From: Streptomyces spinosus
GTDB taxonomy: Bacteria; Actinomycetota; Actinomycetes; Streptomycetales; Streptomycetaceae
Direction: 5' to 3'
Length of the DNA: 35,766 bases
NCBI RefSeq assembly: GCF_020400655.1
Contig: NZ_JAINRC010000036.1
Coordinates: 1-35,766, forward strand
Under the pieces are notes generated by a model, which saw only the letters and a program-made list of their open reading frames with translations, was not told where the DNA came from and made no database searches. Below, piece by piece: positions 1 to 8,024 of this stretch. A program made the translations under genes and the position numbers. The stretch's first letter is position 1. Every line of letters starts with the position of its first letter.

Positions 1-3
1 CAT
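1..3 (-). CDS. Start codon of a leftward gene leaving the window
   Basis: On the minus strand the window begins with an ATG. A Shine-Dalgarno sequence GGAGGG (plus-strand positions 13-18) lies 9 nt upstream, and a TATAGT -10 element with an overlapping dyad lies further out. Only the initiator codon is inside the window, so nothing can be said about the product. The call rests on these translation and transcription signals. Confidence 0.55.
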
Positions 4-23
4 GGTCGCTCACCCTCCAGGTT

Positions 24-41
24 GTTGAGCGTTCAACTATA
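24..41 (-). promoter_or_regulatory. Promoter -10 element with overlapping dyad operator
   Basis: GTTGAGCGTTCAAC at 24-37 is a 14-bp palindrome with one mismatched pair. It abuts a minus-strand TATAGT -10 element at 36-41 and would cover the transcription start of the gene that leaves at position 1. This arrangement is typical of a repressor site. TTGA-N4-TCAA symmetry fits a MarR-type protein, but the regulator is not identified. Confidence 0.45.
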
Positions 42-218
42 CCCCTCCAACGGTCACCCCCTCCCGGGTATTCCAGCCCCCTCCACCACCCGCCCCCGGC
101 GCCGGAGTGGCAGCACGGGGCGCTTACACACAGGAGCAGGCCGGGCCCCGCCCCGCGCTCACCGAGCACCACCGCACCCTCCCCGGGCGACGCGGGAGGT
201 GCGTGCGAAGCTGCCCCC

Positions 219-557
219 ATGCCGATCCTCCGCTCCGCCGCCCTGTTCGTCGTCGCCGCGCTGTTCGAGATCGGCGGCGCCTGGCTGGTCTGGCAGGGCG
301 TGCGGGAACACCGGGGCTGGCTGTGGATCACCGGAGGCGTCCTCGCCCTCGGCGCGTACGGCTTCGTCGCCACCTTCCAGCCGGACGCCCACTTCGGCCG
401 CATCCTCGCCGCCTACGGCGGGATCTTCGTGGCCGGCTCGATCCTGTGGGGCGTCGTCGCCGACGGCTACCGCCCCGACCGCTGGGACATCACCGGCGCG
501 CTGATCTGCCTCGCCGGGATGGCCGTCATCATGTGGGCACCGCGAAACGGCGGCTGA
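219..557 (+). CDS. YnfA/UPF0060 family membrane protein
   Basis: This 112-residue protein has four hydrophobic segments (about 3-23, 33-50, 62-80 and 91-107) and the landmarks of the YnfA/UPF0060 family: an early E-I-G-G-A-W stretch, AAYGG in the third segment, DGYRPDRWD before the fourth and GMAVIMWAP at the C-terminus. The length matches the family norm of about 108-112. It is an inner-membrane protein; some relatives resemble small multidrug-resistance exporters, but the substrate is not established. A GGGAGG sequence lies about 20 nt upstream, so the ribosome-binding site is poorly spaced. It stands alone, about 65 bp before the dehydrogenase gene. Confidence 0.88.
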   Translation: MPILRSAALFVVAALFEIGGAWLVWQGVREHRGWLWITGGVLALGAYGFVATFQPDAHFGRILAAYGGIFVAGSILWGVVADGYRPDRWDITGALICLAGMAVIMWAPRNGG

Positions 558-621
558 GGCTCTCACTTACGCTGGACGAAACCGCCCGACCGACCGCCCA
601 GCCGCAGCCCCAGGAGCAGCC

Positions 622-1398
622 ATGGCCACCGCCGCACCGCCCGCCGCCTCCCGCATCGCCGTCGTCACCGGCGCGAGCAGCGGCATCGGCGCCGCCACGG
701 CCCGGCAGCTCGCCGCCGCCGGCTACCGCGTCGTCCTCACCGCCCGCCGCAAGGACCGCATCGAGGCCCTGGCCGAGGAGCTGACCGAGGCCGGCCACTC
801 CGCCGTCGCGTACCAGCTGGACGTCACCGACCGCGCCGCCGTGGACGAGTTCACCTCCGCCTTCCAGACGATCGGCGTCCTCGTCAACAACGCCGGCGGC
901 GCCCTCGGCGCCGACCCGGTGGCCACCGGCGACCCGGCGGACTGGCGCACGATGTACGAGACGAACGTCATCGGCACCCTGAACCTCACCCAGGCACTGC
1001 TGCCGAAGCTCGTCGCGAGCGGCGACGGCGTCGTCGTGGTCGTCTCCTCCACCGCCGGCCACGGCACCTACGAGGGCGGCGCCGGCTACGTGGCCGCCAA
1101 GCACGGCGCCCACGTCCTCGCCGAGACCCTCCGCCTGGAGATCGTCGGCCAGCCGGTCCGGGTCGTCGAGATCGCCCCCGGCATGGTCAAGACCGACGAG
1201 TTCGCGCTGACCCGCTTCGGCGGGGACAAGGAGAGGGCCGAGAAGGTGTACGAGGGCGTCGCCGAGCCCCTCACCGCGGACGACGTGGCCGAGACCATCA
1301 CCTGGGCCGTGACCCGCCCCAGCCACGTCAACGTCGACCTCCTCGTCCTGCGCCCGCGCGCCCAGGCGTCCAACACCAAGGTGCACCGGGAGCAGTGA
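622..1398 (+). CDS. Short-chain dehydrogenase/reductase (SDR)
   Basis: A 258-residue classical SDR of about family length. The Rossmann glycine motif TGASSGIG is at residues 16-23, NNAG at 89-92, the catalytic Ser at 142/143 and YVAAK at 156-160 (Tyr156, Lys160). Arg42-Arg43 after the second strand suggests a preference for NADP(H). The sequence resembles YdfG-type 3-hydroxy acid/serine dehydrogenases, but the substrate cannot be read from sequence. The start ATG is preceded by GGAGCAGCC. The stop codon overlaps the GTG of the next small gene (GTGA), so the two are probably translationally coupled. Confidence 0.9.
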   Translation: MATAAPPAASRIAVVTGASSGIGAATARQLAAAGYRVVLTARRKDRIEALAEELTEAGHSAVAYQLDVTDRAAVDEFTSAFQTIGVLVNNAGGALGADPVATGDPADWRTMYETNVIGTLNLTQALLPKLVASGDGVVVVVSSTAGHGTYEGGAGYVAAKHGAHVLAETLRLEIVGQPVRVVEIAPGMVKTDEFALTRFGGDKERAEKVYEGVAEPLTADDVAETITWAVTRPSHVNVDLLVLRPRAQASNTKVHREQ

Positions 1399-1547
1399 CG
1401 GACGACGAGCAGGACGCCTTCGAGCAGCGGCGCCTGGCCCAGGAGACGAAGAACGAACGCCAGGTCTGGTACTTCCTGGCCTACTTCCTCTTCGGCATCC
1501 ACTTCATCGCGTTCATCATGATCTACGCCGTACGGCACGCGAAGTGA
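1395..1547 (+). CDS. Small single-pass membrane protein (DUF6126-like)
   Basis: A 50-residue frame starts with GTG at 1395 inside the dehydrogenase stop (GTGA overlap). An acidic and basic N-terminal part (residues 1-23, rich in D, E, Q and R) is followed by an aromatic hydrophobic helix (about 25-45) and a basic tail RHAK. The pattern is that of a cytoplasm-anchored small membrane protein. It resembles the small DUF6126 proteins of streptomycetes, though that assignment is from memory. The 4-nt overlap implies co-translation with the dehydrogenase. It is easy to miss by length-filtered gene calling. Confidence 0.72.
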   Translation: MTDDEQDAFEQRRLAQETKNERQVWYFLAYFLFGIHFIAFIMIYAVRHAK

Positions 1548-1580
1548 CCAGCGCCTGGGGGTGCTGTCCGGACGGCACAC

Positions 1581-2426
1581 CTAGGCGAACGCCGGCAGGT
1601 TCCGGGCGACCCACGCGGCGAAGGGAGCGGCCGGGCGGCCCAGGACCGCCTCCACGTCTCCGCTCACCCTGCGCTCGGCCGGCAGCGGTGCGCCCAGGAC
1701 GTCCAGGGTGCCGGCGACGACCTGCTCCGGCATGAACCGCGCCATCCCGGCGTGCGCCGCCGCACGGGACAGCTCGACGAAGGCCACCTCCTCGCCGAGC
1801 GCCTCGCCGATCACCCCGGCCTGCTCGCGCGGACTGACGGGCGCGGGCCCGGTCAGCTCGTACACCCGGCCCGCGTGCCCGTCCTCGCGCAGCGCGGCGG
1901 CGGCCACGGCGGCGATGTCCCCCGGGTCGACCACGGGCAGCGCGACATCGCCGAAGGGGGCGTGGACGGTGCGCTCGGCGCGGACCGAACCGGCCCAGGC
2001 GAGGGCGTTGGAGGCGAATCCGCCGGGGCGCAGGACGGTGAACTCCCGCCCGGACGCGCGTACCGCGGCCTCGAACGTCCGCAGCCGGGCGTGCGAGGGC
2101 GCGTCGGGCCGGGTGGCGCTCACCTGCGAGGACACCAGCACGATCCGTTCGACCCCGGCGTCCGCGACCGTGTCGAGCAGAGCATCGGGGCTCTCCCCCC
2201 GGAAGTTCAGCTCGCCCCCGAGGACGAGGAACAGGGCACGGGCGCCGTCGAGGGCGGGCCGCATGCCCGCCGCGTCCCCGGCCCCGCCCCGGACCCACCG
2301 CACCCCGGCCGCGGCCGGCGCGGCCTCCGGCCGCCGCGACACGGCCACGACCTCCTCACCGGCCTCCGCCAGCAGCTCCACCAGCACACGCCCGACGTTC
2401 CCGGTGGCACCGGTCACAACGATCAT
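1581..2426 (-). CDS. NmrA-like NAD(P)-binding oxidoreductase
   Basis: A 281-residue atypical SDR. The N-terminal TGATGNVG motif is a Rossmann fold of the NmrA/NAD(P)H quinone oxidoreductase 2 type, followed by an RR pair that favours NADP(H). LVSSQ and VLRPGGFASN match the family's middle region, and the YxxxK catalytic pair is absent as usual for NmrA-like proteins. ATG at 2426 is preferred because AGGGGG lies 4-6 nt upstream; an in-frame GTG directly before it is too close. The gene is divergent from a TetR regulator, a common arrangement in which the regulator controls the reductase. The substrate is unknown. Confidence 0.85.
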   Translation of the reverse strand: MIVVTGATGNVGRVLVELLAEAGEEVVAVSRRPEAAPAAAGVRWVRGGAGDAAGMRPALDGARALFLVLGGELNFRGESPDALLDTVADAGVERIVLVSSQVSATRPDAPSHARLRTFEAAVRASGREFTVLRPGGFASNALAWAGSVRAERTVHAPFGDVALPVVDPGDIAAVAAAALREDGHAGRVYELTGPAPVSPREQAGVIGEALGEEVAFVELSRAAAHAGMARFMPEQVVAGTLDVLGAPLPAERRVSGDVEAVLGRPAAPFAAWVARNLPAFA

Positions 2427-2504
2427 CACAGCCCCCTACTGAGTCAGCCAGCTAACTAACTGAAACCCTAGAACCCGCCGCCCCCGCTGTCTATAGTCAG
2501 TCAG
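2427..2504. promoter_or_regulatory. Divergent promoter region with repeated AGTCAG
   Basis: This 78-bp divergent interval has AGTCAG at 2442-2447, 2495-2500 and 2499-2504, plus an imperfect dyad CAGCTAACTAACTG. A TATAGT -10 element (2492-2497) ends 7 nt before the GTG of the TetR gene, and no Shine-Dalgarno sequence is present, so that mRNA is probably leaderless. The repeats are plausible operator half-sites for the TetR protein. Confidence 0.5.
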
Positions 2505-3101
2505 GTGACAAACTCAGTGGACCGGCGGACACAGGCGTCACAGAAACGCCGACGACTCACGGCGGCGGCGGCCCGGGTCCTGCACGAGCAGGGCGTCGAG
2601 CGCACCACCCTCGCCGACATCGCCCGCGAGGCCGACGTCCCGGTAGGGAACGTCTACTACTACTTCAAGACCAAGGACGAACTGGTCCAGGCCGCACTCG
2701 CGGAACACCGCGCCCACCTCGACGAACTCACCGCCGGACTGGACCGGTTGCCGGCCCCGCGCGACCGCCTCAAGGCCCTGGTCGAGGCCTGGACCGCCCA
2801 GCGCGAGACCGCCGCCCGCCACGGCTGCCCCACCGGCACGCTCGCCGTCGAACTCGACAAACGCGCGGACGGCACGCTGGACGCGGAGGCCGGCGCGGTG
2901 ATCCGCCGCCTCCTGGACTGGACCGCCGCCCAGTTCCGCACCTGGGGCGTCCCCGACCCCGACGACCACGCCCTCACCCTGATCGCGGCCTACCAGGGCA
3001 TGTCCCTCCTGACCAACGCCCTGCGCGACCCCGACATCATGACCAGGGAGGGAAACCGCCTGCTGCGCTGGCTGGACGCGCTGGAACCGGGGCGCGGGTA
3101 A
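2505..3101 (+). CDS. TetR family transcriptional regulator
   Basis: This 198-residue protein has an N-terminal TetR helix-turn-helix (about residues 15-62), including TLADIAREADVPVGNVYYYF and the usual KTKDEL that begins helix 4. The C-terminal part is a ligand-binding and dimerisation domain like that of TetR proteins paired with quinone reductases. The GTG start has no ribosome-binding site but a -10 element 7 nt upstream, indicating a leaderless message. It probably represses the divergent NmrA-like oxidoreductase and itself. The inducer is unknown. Confidence 0.9.
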   Translation: MTNSVDRRTQASQKRRRLTAAAARVLHEQGVERTTLADIAREADVPVGNVYYYFKTKDELVQAALAEHRAHLDELTAGLDRLPAPRDRLKALVEAWTAQRETAARHGCPTGTLAVELDKRADGTLDAEAGAVIRRLLDWTAAQFRTWGVPDPDDHALTLIAAYQGMSLLTNALRDPDIMTREGNRLLRWLDALEPGRG

Positions 3102-3222
3102 CCCCGTACGGGCGAGCCCCATCGATCACCCGATCAGCGCACGAACATCCGCCCCAGGCTCACGCCACACGATCTCCTGTGCGACTACCAAGTGCCGGTG
3201 CCCAAGGATCAGTGACGAGATG

Positions 3223-3249
3223 AAGGGGCCCCCAGCCCGGGGGCCCCTT
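3223..3249. terminator. Bidirectional terminator hairpin
   Basis: An 11-bp perfect stem (AAGGGGCCCCC with GGGGGCCCCTT) and a 5-nt loop lie 3 bp beyond the rtcB stop. There is no long U-tract, as usual in Streptomyces. It can serve both rtcB and the convergent TetR gene. Confidence 0.75.
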
Positions 3250-3252
3250 CCG

Positions 3253-4446
3253 TCAACCCTTCACGCAGATGAACTGCTTCAGCTTCGCCACGACCTCGAC
3301 GAGGTCGCGCTGCTGCTCCATCACCTGGTCGATGTTCTTGTAAGCACCCGGAATCTCGTCCAGCACCCCCGAGTCCTTGCGGCACTCCACGCCCCGGGTC
3401 TGCTCTTCCAGGTCCTTCGTCGAGAAGCGCCGCTTGGCCGCGTTGCGGCTCATCCGCCGGCCCGCGCCGTGCGACGCCGAGTTGAACGCCTTCTCGTTCC
3501 CGAGCCCCTTCACGATGTACGAGCTCGTACCCATCGAGCCGGGAATGATCCCGAACTCACCGGATCCGGCGCGGATCGCTCCCTTACGGGTCACGAGCAG
3601 GTCCATGCCGTCGTACCGCTCTTCCGCCACGTAGTTGTGGTGGCAGGAGATCTCCGGCTCGAACGTCGGCTTCGCCTTCTTGAACTCCTTGCGGATCACG
3701 TCCTTCAGGAGCGCCATCATGAGCATGCGGTTGTACTTGGCGTACTCCTGCGCCCAGAACAGGTCGTGGCGGTAGGCGGCCATCTGCGGGGTGTCCGACA
3801 CGAAGACGGCGAGGTCGCGGTCGACCAGGTCCTGGTTGTGCGGAAGCTTCTGGGCCACGCCGATGTGGTGCTCGGCGAGTTCCTTGCCGATGTTGCGGGA
3901 CCCTGAGTGCAGCGTCAGCCAGACCGAATCTGACTGGTCAAGACAAACTTCGAGGTAATGGTTCCCGGAACCGAGCGTTCCCATCTGCTTTTCTGCTCGA
4001 TCGTGACGGAATTTGACCGCTTCCGCCACTCCGTCGAACCGCCCCCAGAAGTCGTCCCACCCGGCGGTGGCCACCCCGTGGAACCGCCCGGGATCCACGG
4101 GACTGTCATGCATCCCCCGCCCCACCGGAATCACCTGCTCGATCCGCGACCGCAGCCGCGACAGGTCGCCGGGGAGGTCGTTCGCCGTCAGGGACGTCCT
4201 CACCGCCGACATCCCGCAGCCGATGTCCACGCCGACCGCCGCCGGGCACACCGCGCCCCGCATCGCGATGACCGAGCCGACCGTCGCGCCCTTGCCGTAG
4301 TGCACGTCCGGCATGACGGCCAGGCCCTCGATCCACGGCAGGGTGGCCACGTTCTGGAGCTGGCGCAGGGCCACGTCCTCGACCGTCGCCGGGTCCGTCC
4401 ACATCCGGATCGGGACCTTGGCGCCCGGCATCTCCACGTACGACAT
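3253..4446 (-). CDS. rtcB: RtcB family RNA-splicing ligase
   Basis: RtcB joins 2',3'-cyclic phosphate or 3'-phosphate RNA ends to 5'-OH ends using GTP and Mn2+. This 397-residue protein has the metal site GVDIGCGM (Asp74, Cys77), GNH at 161-163, LTLHSGSRN (His180), CHHN (His269/270) and SHGAGRRMSR, whose His326 is the residue that is guanylylated in studied RtcB proteins. All key residues are present. ATG at 4446 places the conserved MSYVEMPG N-terminus; upstream in-frame codons run into the A-rich promoter region. No archease, RtcA or RtcR gene is nearby, so regulation differs from E. coli. The gene is monocistronic and divergent from a lipoprotein gene. Its RNA substrate is unknown here. 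Confidence 0.93.
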   Translation of the reverse strand: MSYVEMPGAKVPIRMWTDPATVEDVALRQLQNVATLPWIEGLAVMPDVHYGKGATVGSVIAMRGAVCPAAVGVDIGCGMSAVRTSLTANDLPGDLSRLRSRIEQVIPVGRGMHDSPVDPGRFHGVATAGWDDFWGRFDGVAEAVKFRHDRAEKQMGTLGSGNHYLEVCLDQSDSVWLTLHSGSRNIGKELAEHHIGVAQKLPHNQDLVDRDLAVFVSDTPQMAAYRHDLFWAQEYAKYNRMLMMALLKDVIRKEFKKAKPTFEPEISCHHNYVAEERYDGMDLLVTRKGAIRAGSGEFGIIPGSMGTSSYIVKGLGNEKAFNSASHGAGRRMSRNAAKRRFSTKDLEEQTRGVECRKDSGVLDEIPGAYKNIDQVMEQQRDLVEVVAKLKQFICVKG

Positions 4447-4572
4447 GTGTTCTTCATTCCCCCGGAAGAGATGACAAAAGACTTGAGAGCGACAAAACGC
4501 AAAAGCGGCGCCAAGGTCGATGAAAAGGGACAAGGGACCGGCGTCCACGGCAGTGCGTGCGATACACATTGT

Positions 4573-4624
4573 CTCCAGGGAGCGCCCCGCTGCGGCAAGC
4601 GAATAACCAGCGGGGACACTGGAG
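4573..4624. repeat. Large inverted repeat in the rtcB/lipoprotein intergenic region
   Basis: Two nested perfect arms, CTCCAG (4573-4578) with CTGGAG (4619-4624) and CCCCGCTG (4585-4592) with CAGCGGGG (4608-4615), can form a long stem with a small internal loop and a 15-nt apical loop. It lies 36 bp upstream of the lipoprotein GTG and about 130 bp upstream of rtcB. It is not positioned as a terminator of any gene seen here. It could be a structured 5' leader or a small RNA. Confidence 0.55.
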
Positions 4625-4660
4625 CACCAGCGATCGCACACCGTCGAGAGGAGCCCGACC

Positions 4661-5557
4661 GTGCAGCGGAAGGCGTACGTAACCGGCACCGCCGCCCTCC
4701 TCGCGGCGCTGCTGGCCGGCTGTACGAGCGGCTCCGGGGACAAGGACCCGGCGGACAACGCGAACCCGGGCGACGCCGGCTCGGCCGCGGCCGCCGCCCA
4801 GCCCGGCAGGTACCGCACCCTCCCCGAGCCCTGCGGCGCGATCGGTCACGACACCCTGGACGCGCTGCTGCCCGGCATCCAGCAGATCGCCGACCCGGCG
4901 CAGCGGGACAAGGCCTACCAGGGCGATGCCGCGCTCACCTACGACACCGACCGCAAGGTGGGCTGCCGCTGGAAGGTCGAGTCGGCCGCCGCCACGGACC
5001 GCCTGTCCGTCGACTTCGAGCGCGTGGTGTCGTACGACAACACGGTCAGCGACGACGACCAGGCGCGGAAGCTGTTCCTGGACAAGGAGACGGCCGCCGA
5101 CCTCCCGGCGCCGGCGGCTTCCTCGGCGCCGCCCGCCTCGTCCCCGACGCCCACCGCGTCGTCGTCCGCGTCCGCGTCGTCGTCGGGAAAGGGTTCGGCG
5201 GGCGGTGCGGCCTCGCCGGGCGCGACGACGCCTTCTTCCCCCAACTCCCCTGCCTCGTCGGGGTCCTCGGAGTCTTCCGAGTCCTCCGACGCTTCCTCCG
5301 GTGCCACGCCGGCCGATCTCCAGCCGCGCGCGCTGACCGACCTCGGTGACGAGGGGTATCTGGACGACCGGCTCAGCACGTCCGGTTCGACGGCCGAACA
5401 GCGGACGGTGACTGTGGTGTTCCGCACGTCCAACGTCATCGTCACCATCCAGTACGAGGAGCAGCCGATGGCCATGGGGGAGGTCCCGGACAGCAAGGAA
5501 ATGCAGGACAGGGCCCGTAATCTGGCCTCTCGGCTGGATGACGCGCTGGGGGGCTGA
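4661..5557 (+). CDS. DUF3558 family lipoprotein
   Basis: A 298-residue secreted lipoprotein. The signal peptide ends in the lipobox LLAGC with Cys21 as the lipidated residue. A DUF3558-like domain follows, including the usual EPCGAI (residues 56-61) and GCRW (about 101-104) elements. Residues about 148-215 are an almost pure Ser/Ala/Pro/Gly linker that interrupts the domain before the C-terminal strand pair TVTVVFRTSNVIVTI. The start GTG is preceded by GAGAGGAG at good spacing. It is a divergent paralogue of the next gene, with which it forms a tandem pair. DUF3558 function is unknown; it is probably a cell-envelope protein. Confidence 0.85.
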   Translation: MQRKAYVTGTAALLAALLAGCTSGSGDKDPADNANPGDAGSAAAAAQPGRYRTLPEPCGAIGHDTLDALLPGIQQIADPAQRDKAYQGDAALTYDTDRKVGCRWKVESAAATDRLSVDFERVVSYDNTVSDDDQARKLFLDKETAADLPAPAASSAPPASSPTPTASSSASASSSGKGSAGGAASPGATTPSSPNSPASSGSSESSESSDASSGATPADLQPRALTDLGDEGYLDDRLSTSGSTAEQRTVTVVFRTSNVIVTIQYEEQPMAMGEVPDSKEMQDRARNLASRLDDALGG

Positions 5558-5683
5558 CGGCCTTGCCGGTCCTGTCGGACCGCGTCCGCGAAGGGCGCGA
5601 AGGGAAACCGCACAGGTCCTTCACCGCGTACCGTGGCCCCGCAGGAACCCGCACGAACACCGAGCGTCATGAGTGAAGGAACC

Positions 5684-6583
5684 ATGCAGCGAGCAGCCCA
5701 GCGAGACGACCGTGCCCAGCGACACCAGCGAGCCAAGCGCCTCCGCCGCGTTCTTGTCTGCGCGGCAGCCGTTCCCGCGGTTCTGATCACCGCGGCGTGC
5801 TCGTCGGATTCCGGTGACTCCAAGGCCGAGCCCGGTGGGAGCAGCACGCAGTCGGCGGGCAGCGGCAGTTCGCAGCCCTCGGCGAGCGCGTCGCCGACCG
5901 TGCGGGCGGCGGCGTACGGGAAGCTTCCGGACGCGTGCGCGGTGCTGTCGAAGAAGACGCTGACCGATCTGGTCCCGAAGAGCGGGAAGTCCGGCAAGAA
6001 GGGCAGCTCGGACGAGCCGTCGTCGCGTGCCTCGTGTTCGTGGAACAGCCTGGACAACAACGGCGTCAAGGGCTCGCAGTTCCGCTGGCTGAACGTGTCG
6101 CTGCTCCGCTTCGACTCGGACGTCACGCGGGGCTCCGGTGACGACCAGGCGCACACGTACTACGCGCGTCAGGTGAAGGACGCGCAGGCGGTGGACGGCG
6201 CGAAGAGCACCAAGGCGATACCGCTGTCCGGGACGGGCGCGGAGGCGACGGCGGTGCGGTACGACCTGAAGAAGAAGGAAGGCCTCTTCAAGCAGCAGAC
6301 GGTCGTCGCCCGGGTGGAGAACGTCGTGGTGACGGTCGACTACAACGGTGCCGGTCTCGCGGGTGAGAAGACGCCGGACGCCGATGACCTGACGAAGGCC
6401 GCGGAGAAGGCGCTGAAGGAGGTCGTGGCGTCGGTGTCGTCGGCCAACGGCGCGGGTGGTACGGCGAGTTCGCCGGCGTCCCCGTCGAAGTCGGCGTCGC
6501 CTTCGGGGGCTCCTTCGAAGTCCCCCTCCAAGTCGGCCTCATCGAGCGCGTCTCCGTCCGAGTCGGCCGCGAAGGACAGCTGA
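5684..6583 (+). CDS. DUF3558 family lipoprotein, second paralogue
   Basis: A 299-residue protein with a basic N-terminus (RQRAKRLRR-like), a hydrophobic segment and a lipobox ending in Cys39. It shares with the preceding gene the PDACAVLS element, a second conserved Cys in SCSWNS and the final strand VVVTVDYNG. Its low-complexity Ser/Pro/Lys stretch is at the C-terminus (residues about 262-299) rather than within the domain. ATG at 5684 is chosen because GAAGGA is just upstream; an earlier in-frame ATG at 5669 lacks a ribosome-binding site. Tandem with the preceding gene and followed by the DUF2637 gene. Role unknown, likely envelope-associated. Confidence 0.83.
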   Translation: MQRAAQRDDRAQRHQRAKRLRRVLVCAAAVPAVLITAACSSDSGDSKAEPGGSSTQSAGSGSSQPSASASPTVRAAAYGKLPDACAVLSKKTLTDLVPKSGKSGKKGSSDEPSSRASCSWNSLDNNGVKGSQFRWLNVSLLRFDSDVTRGSGDDQAHTYYARQVKDAQAVDGAKSTKAIPLSGTGAEATAVRYDLKKKEGLFKQQTVVARVENVVVTVDYNGAGLAGEKTPDADDLTKAAEKALKEVVASVSSANGAGGTASSPASPSKSASPSGAPSKSPSKSASSSASPSESAAKDS

Positions 6584-6590
6584 CCGGGGG

Positions 6591-6630
6591 GCCGTGGCGG
6601 TTGACGGAGGGCCGTGGCGGCTGACCGGCA
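6591..6630 (+). repeat. 20-bp imperfect direct repeat upstream of the DUF2637 gene
   Basis: GCCGTGGCGG followed by TTGAC, then GGAGG, recurs at 20-bp spacing (6591 and 6611) as GCCGTGGCGG followed by CTGAC. It lies between the lipoprotein stop and the next gene. It may be a simple tandem duplication or a regulator half-site pair. Confidence 0.4.
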
Positions 6631-6696
6631 CCACGTTCGCCGTACACGTGTGCCACTCTGTTGCGCGCAAGGACACGCAATGGGAGGGGAGTGCGA

Positions 6697-7968
6697 GTGG
6701 CCGCGCCACTGCAGCTGACTCGGATGCACCGCGTGCTCATCGGCGTGGTCGTGACCGGCGCGCTGATCATCGCCGGCATCGGCTTCGCCGGTTCGTACGC
6801 GGCCGTCCGTGAGCTGGCCATCAAGAAGGGCTTCGGGAACTTCTCGTATGTGTTCCCGGTGGGCATCGACGCGGGCATCTGTGTCCTGCTGGCCCTGGAC
6901 CTGCTGCTGACCTGGATCCGCATCCCCTTCCCGCTGCTGCGCCAGACGGCGTGGCTGCTGACGGCGGCGACGATCGCGTTCAACGGCGCCGCCGCCTGGC
7001 CGGATCCGCTGGGTGTCGGGATGCACGCGGTGATCCCGGTGCTGTTCGTCGTGGCGGTCGAGGCGGCGCGGCACGCGATCGGCCGGATCGCGGACATCAC
7101 GGCCGACAAGCACATGGAGGGGGTCCGCCTCACCCGCTGGCTGCTGTCGCCGGTGCCGACGTTCCTGCTGTGGCGGCGGATGAAGCTGTGGGAGCTGCGC
7201 TCCTACGACCAGGTCATCAAGCTGGAGCAGGAACGTCTCGTGTACCAGGCCCGGCTGCGGTCCCGCTTCGGCCGTGCCTGGCGCCGCAAGGCCCCGGTGG
7301 AGTCCTTGATGCCGCTGCGGCTGGCGCGGTACGGCGTTCCGCTGGCGGAGACGGCTCCGGCGGGTCTGGCGGCGGCGGGCATCGAGCCGGTCCTGGTGCC
7401 TGCGGCTCCTCAGCCGGAGTTGGAGGCGGCGGCACACGGCGTGGTGGCGGGTGGACGTGCCGCGGGGGCGGCGGCTGTGCCGCGGCAGGTCGGGCCCGCG
7501 GATGAGCGGCGTCCTCAGGAGCCGCCGGTGGACGAGCAGAGTCCGTGGTTCCAGACGCCGCGGGAGGTCGAGTACCACGGCGGTTACGACCCCACGTACG
7601 ACCCGATGCTCCAGGAGCCCCAGTACGCCCCGGAGGAGCAGTACGAGGACTGGTACGAGGACCAGCCGCCGGAGCAGTTCCAGCAGCCGTCCCCGGAGGA
7701 GACCGGCAGCTTCCCGATCCCGGTGGGTCCGAACCGTACCCGTGAGCTGGGCGAGGGTGGTGGCACCGCGCAGCCGGACCCGACGGAGGAGGACTACTAC
7801 CAGGTCTTCCGCAAGTCGATCGACGGCAGCCTGCCCACTCCGCACCAGTTCGCCGAGGCGGTGGAGGCGACGTTCCGTATCGCGTTGCCGGCGCGGGAGG
7901 CCGACCGTATGGTCAACCGCTTCACCAACCGCTTCAACGCGGAGCTGGAAGAGGACCACATCGCTTGA
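6697..7968 (+). CDS. DUF2637 domain membrane protein
   Basis: A 423-residue protein with four predicted membrane helices in residues about 10-135, as in DUF2637 proteins (related to the SpdB-like proteins of actinomycete plasmids). A basic cytoplasmic stretch follows (LWRRMKLWELRSYDQVIKLEQERLVYQARL region, about 160-190), then a long acidic, Pro/Tyr-rich disordered region (about 280-340). The C-terminus is a compact domain (about 360-423) like a small winged-helix or docking element. GTG at 6697 fits GGGAGGGGA 7 nt upstream; the GTG at 6691 is too close. Its place beside two lipoproteins and lysS appears conserved in streptomycetes, so this is a core chromosomal version, not a plasmid relic. 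Function unknown. Confidence 0.8.
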   Translation: MAAPLQLTRMHRVLIGVVVTGALIIAGIGFAGSYAAVRELAIKKGFGNFSYVFPVGIDAGICVLLALDLLLTWIRIPFPLLRQTAWLLTAATIAFNGAAAWPDPLGVGMHAVIPVLFVVAVEAARHAIGRIADITADKHMEGVRLTRWLLSPVPTFLLWRRMKLWELRSYDQVIKLEQERLVYQARLRSRFGRAWRRKAPVESLMPLRLARYGVPLAETAPAGLAAAGIEPVLVPAAPQPELEAAAHGVVAGGRAAGAAAVPRQVGPADERRPQEPPVDEQSPWFQTPREVEYHGGYDPTYDPMLQEPQYAPEEQYEDWYEDQPPEQFQQPSPEETGSFPIPVGPNRTRELGEGGGTAQPDPTEEDYYQVFRKSIDGSLPTPHQFAEAVEATFRIALPAREADRMVNRFTNRFNAELEEDHIA

Positions 7969-7971
7969 TGG

Positions 7972-8014
7972 CACGCAGAAGGGGCCCTCCGTGGCGGAGG
8001 GCCCCTTCTGCGTG
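7972..8014. terminator. Bidirectional terminator, 19-bp perfect stem
   Basis: Arms 7972-7990 and 7996-8014 are perfectly complementary with a 5-nt GTGGC loop. The hairpin sits between the convergent DUF2637 gene and lysS and serves both. It is among the strongest hairpins in the window. Confidence 0.88.
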
Positions 8015-8024
8015 TCGTTCTCGT

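Noticed and set aside
6697..7968. DUF2637 gene as a sign of an integrated plasmid or ICE
   Set aside because: No integrase, replication gene, Tra protein or attachment repeats are near, and the neighbours are core genes.
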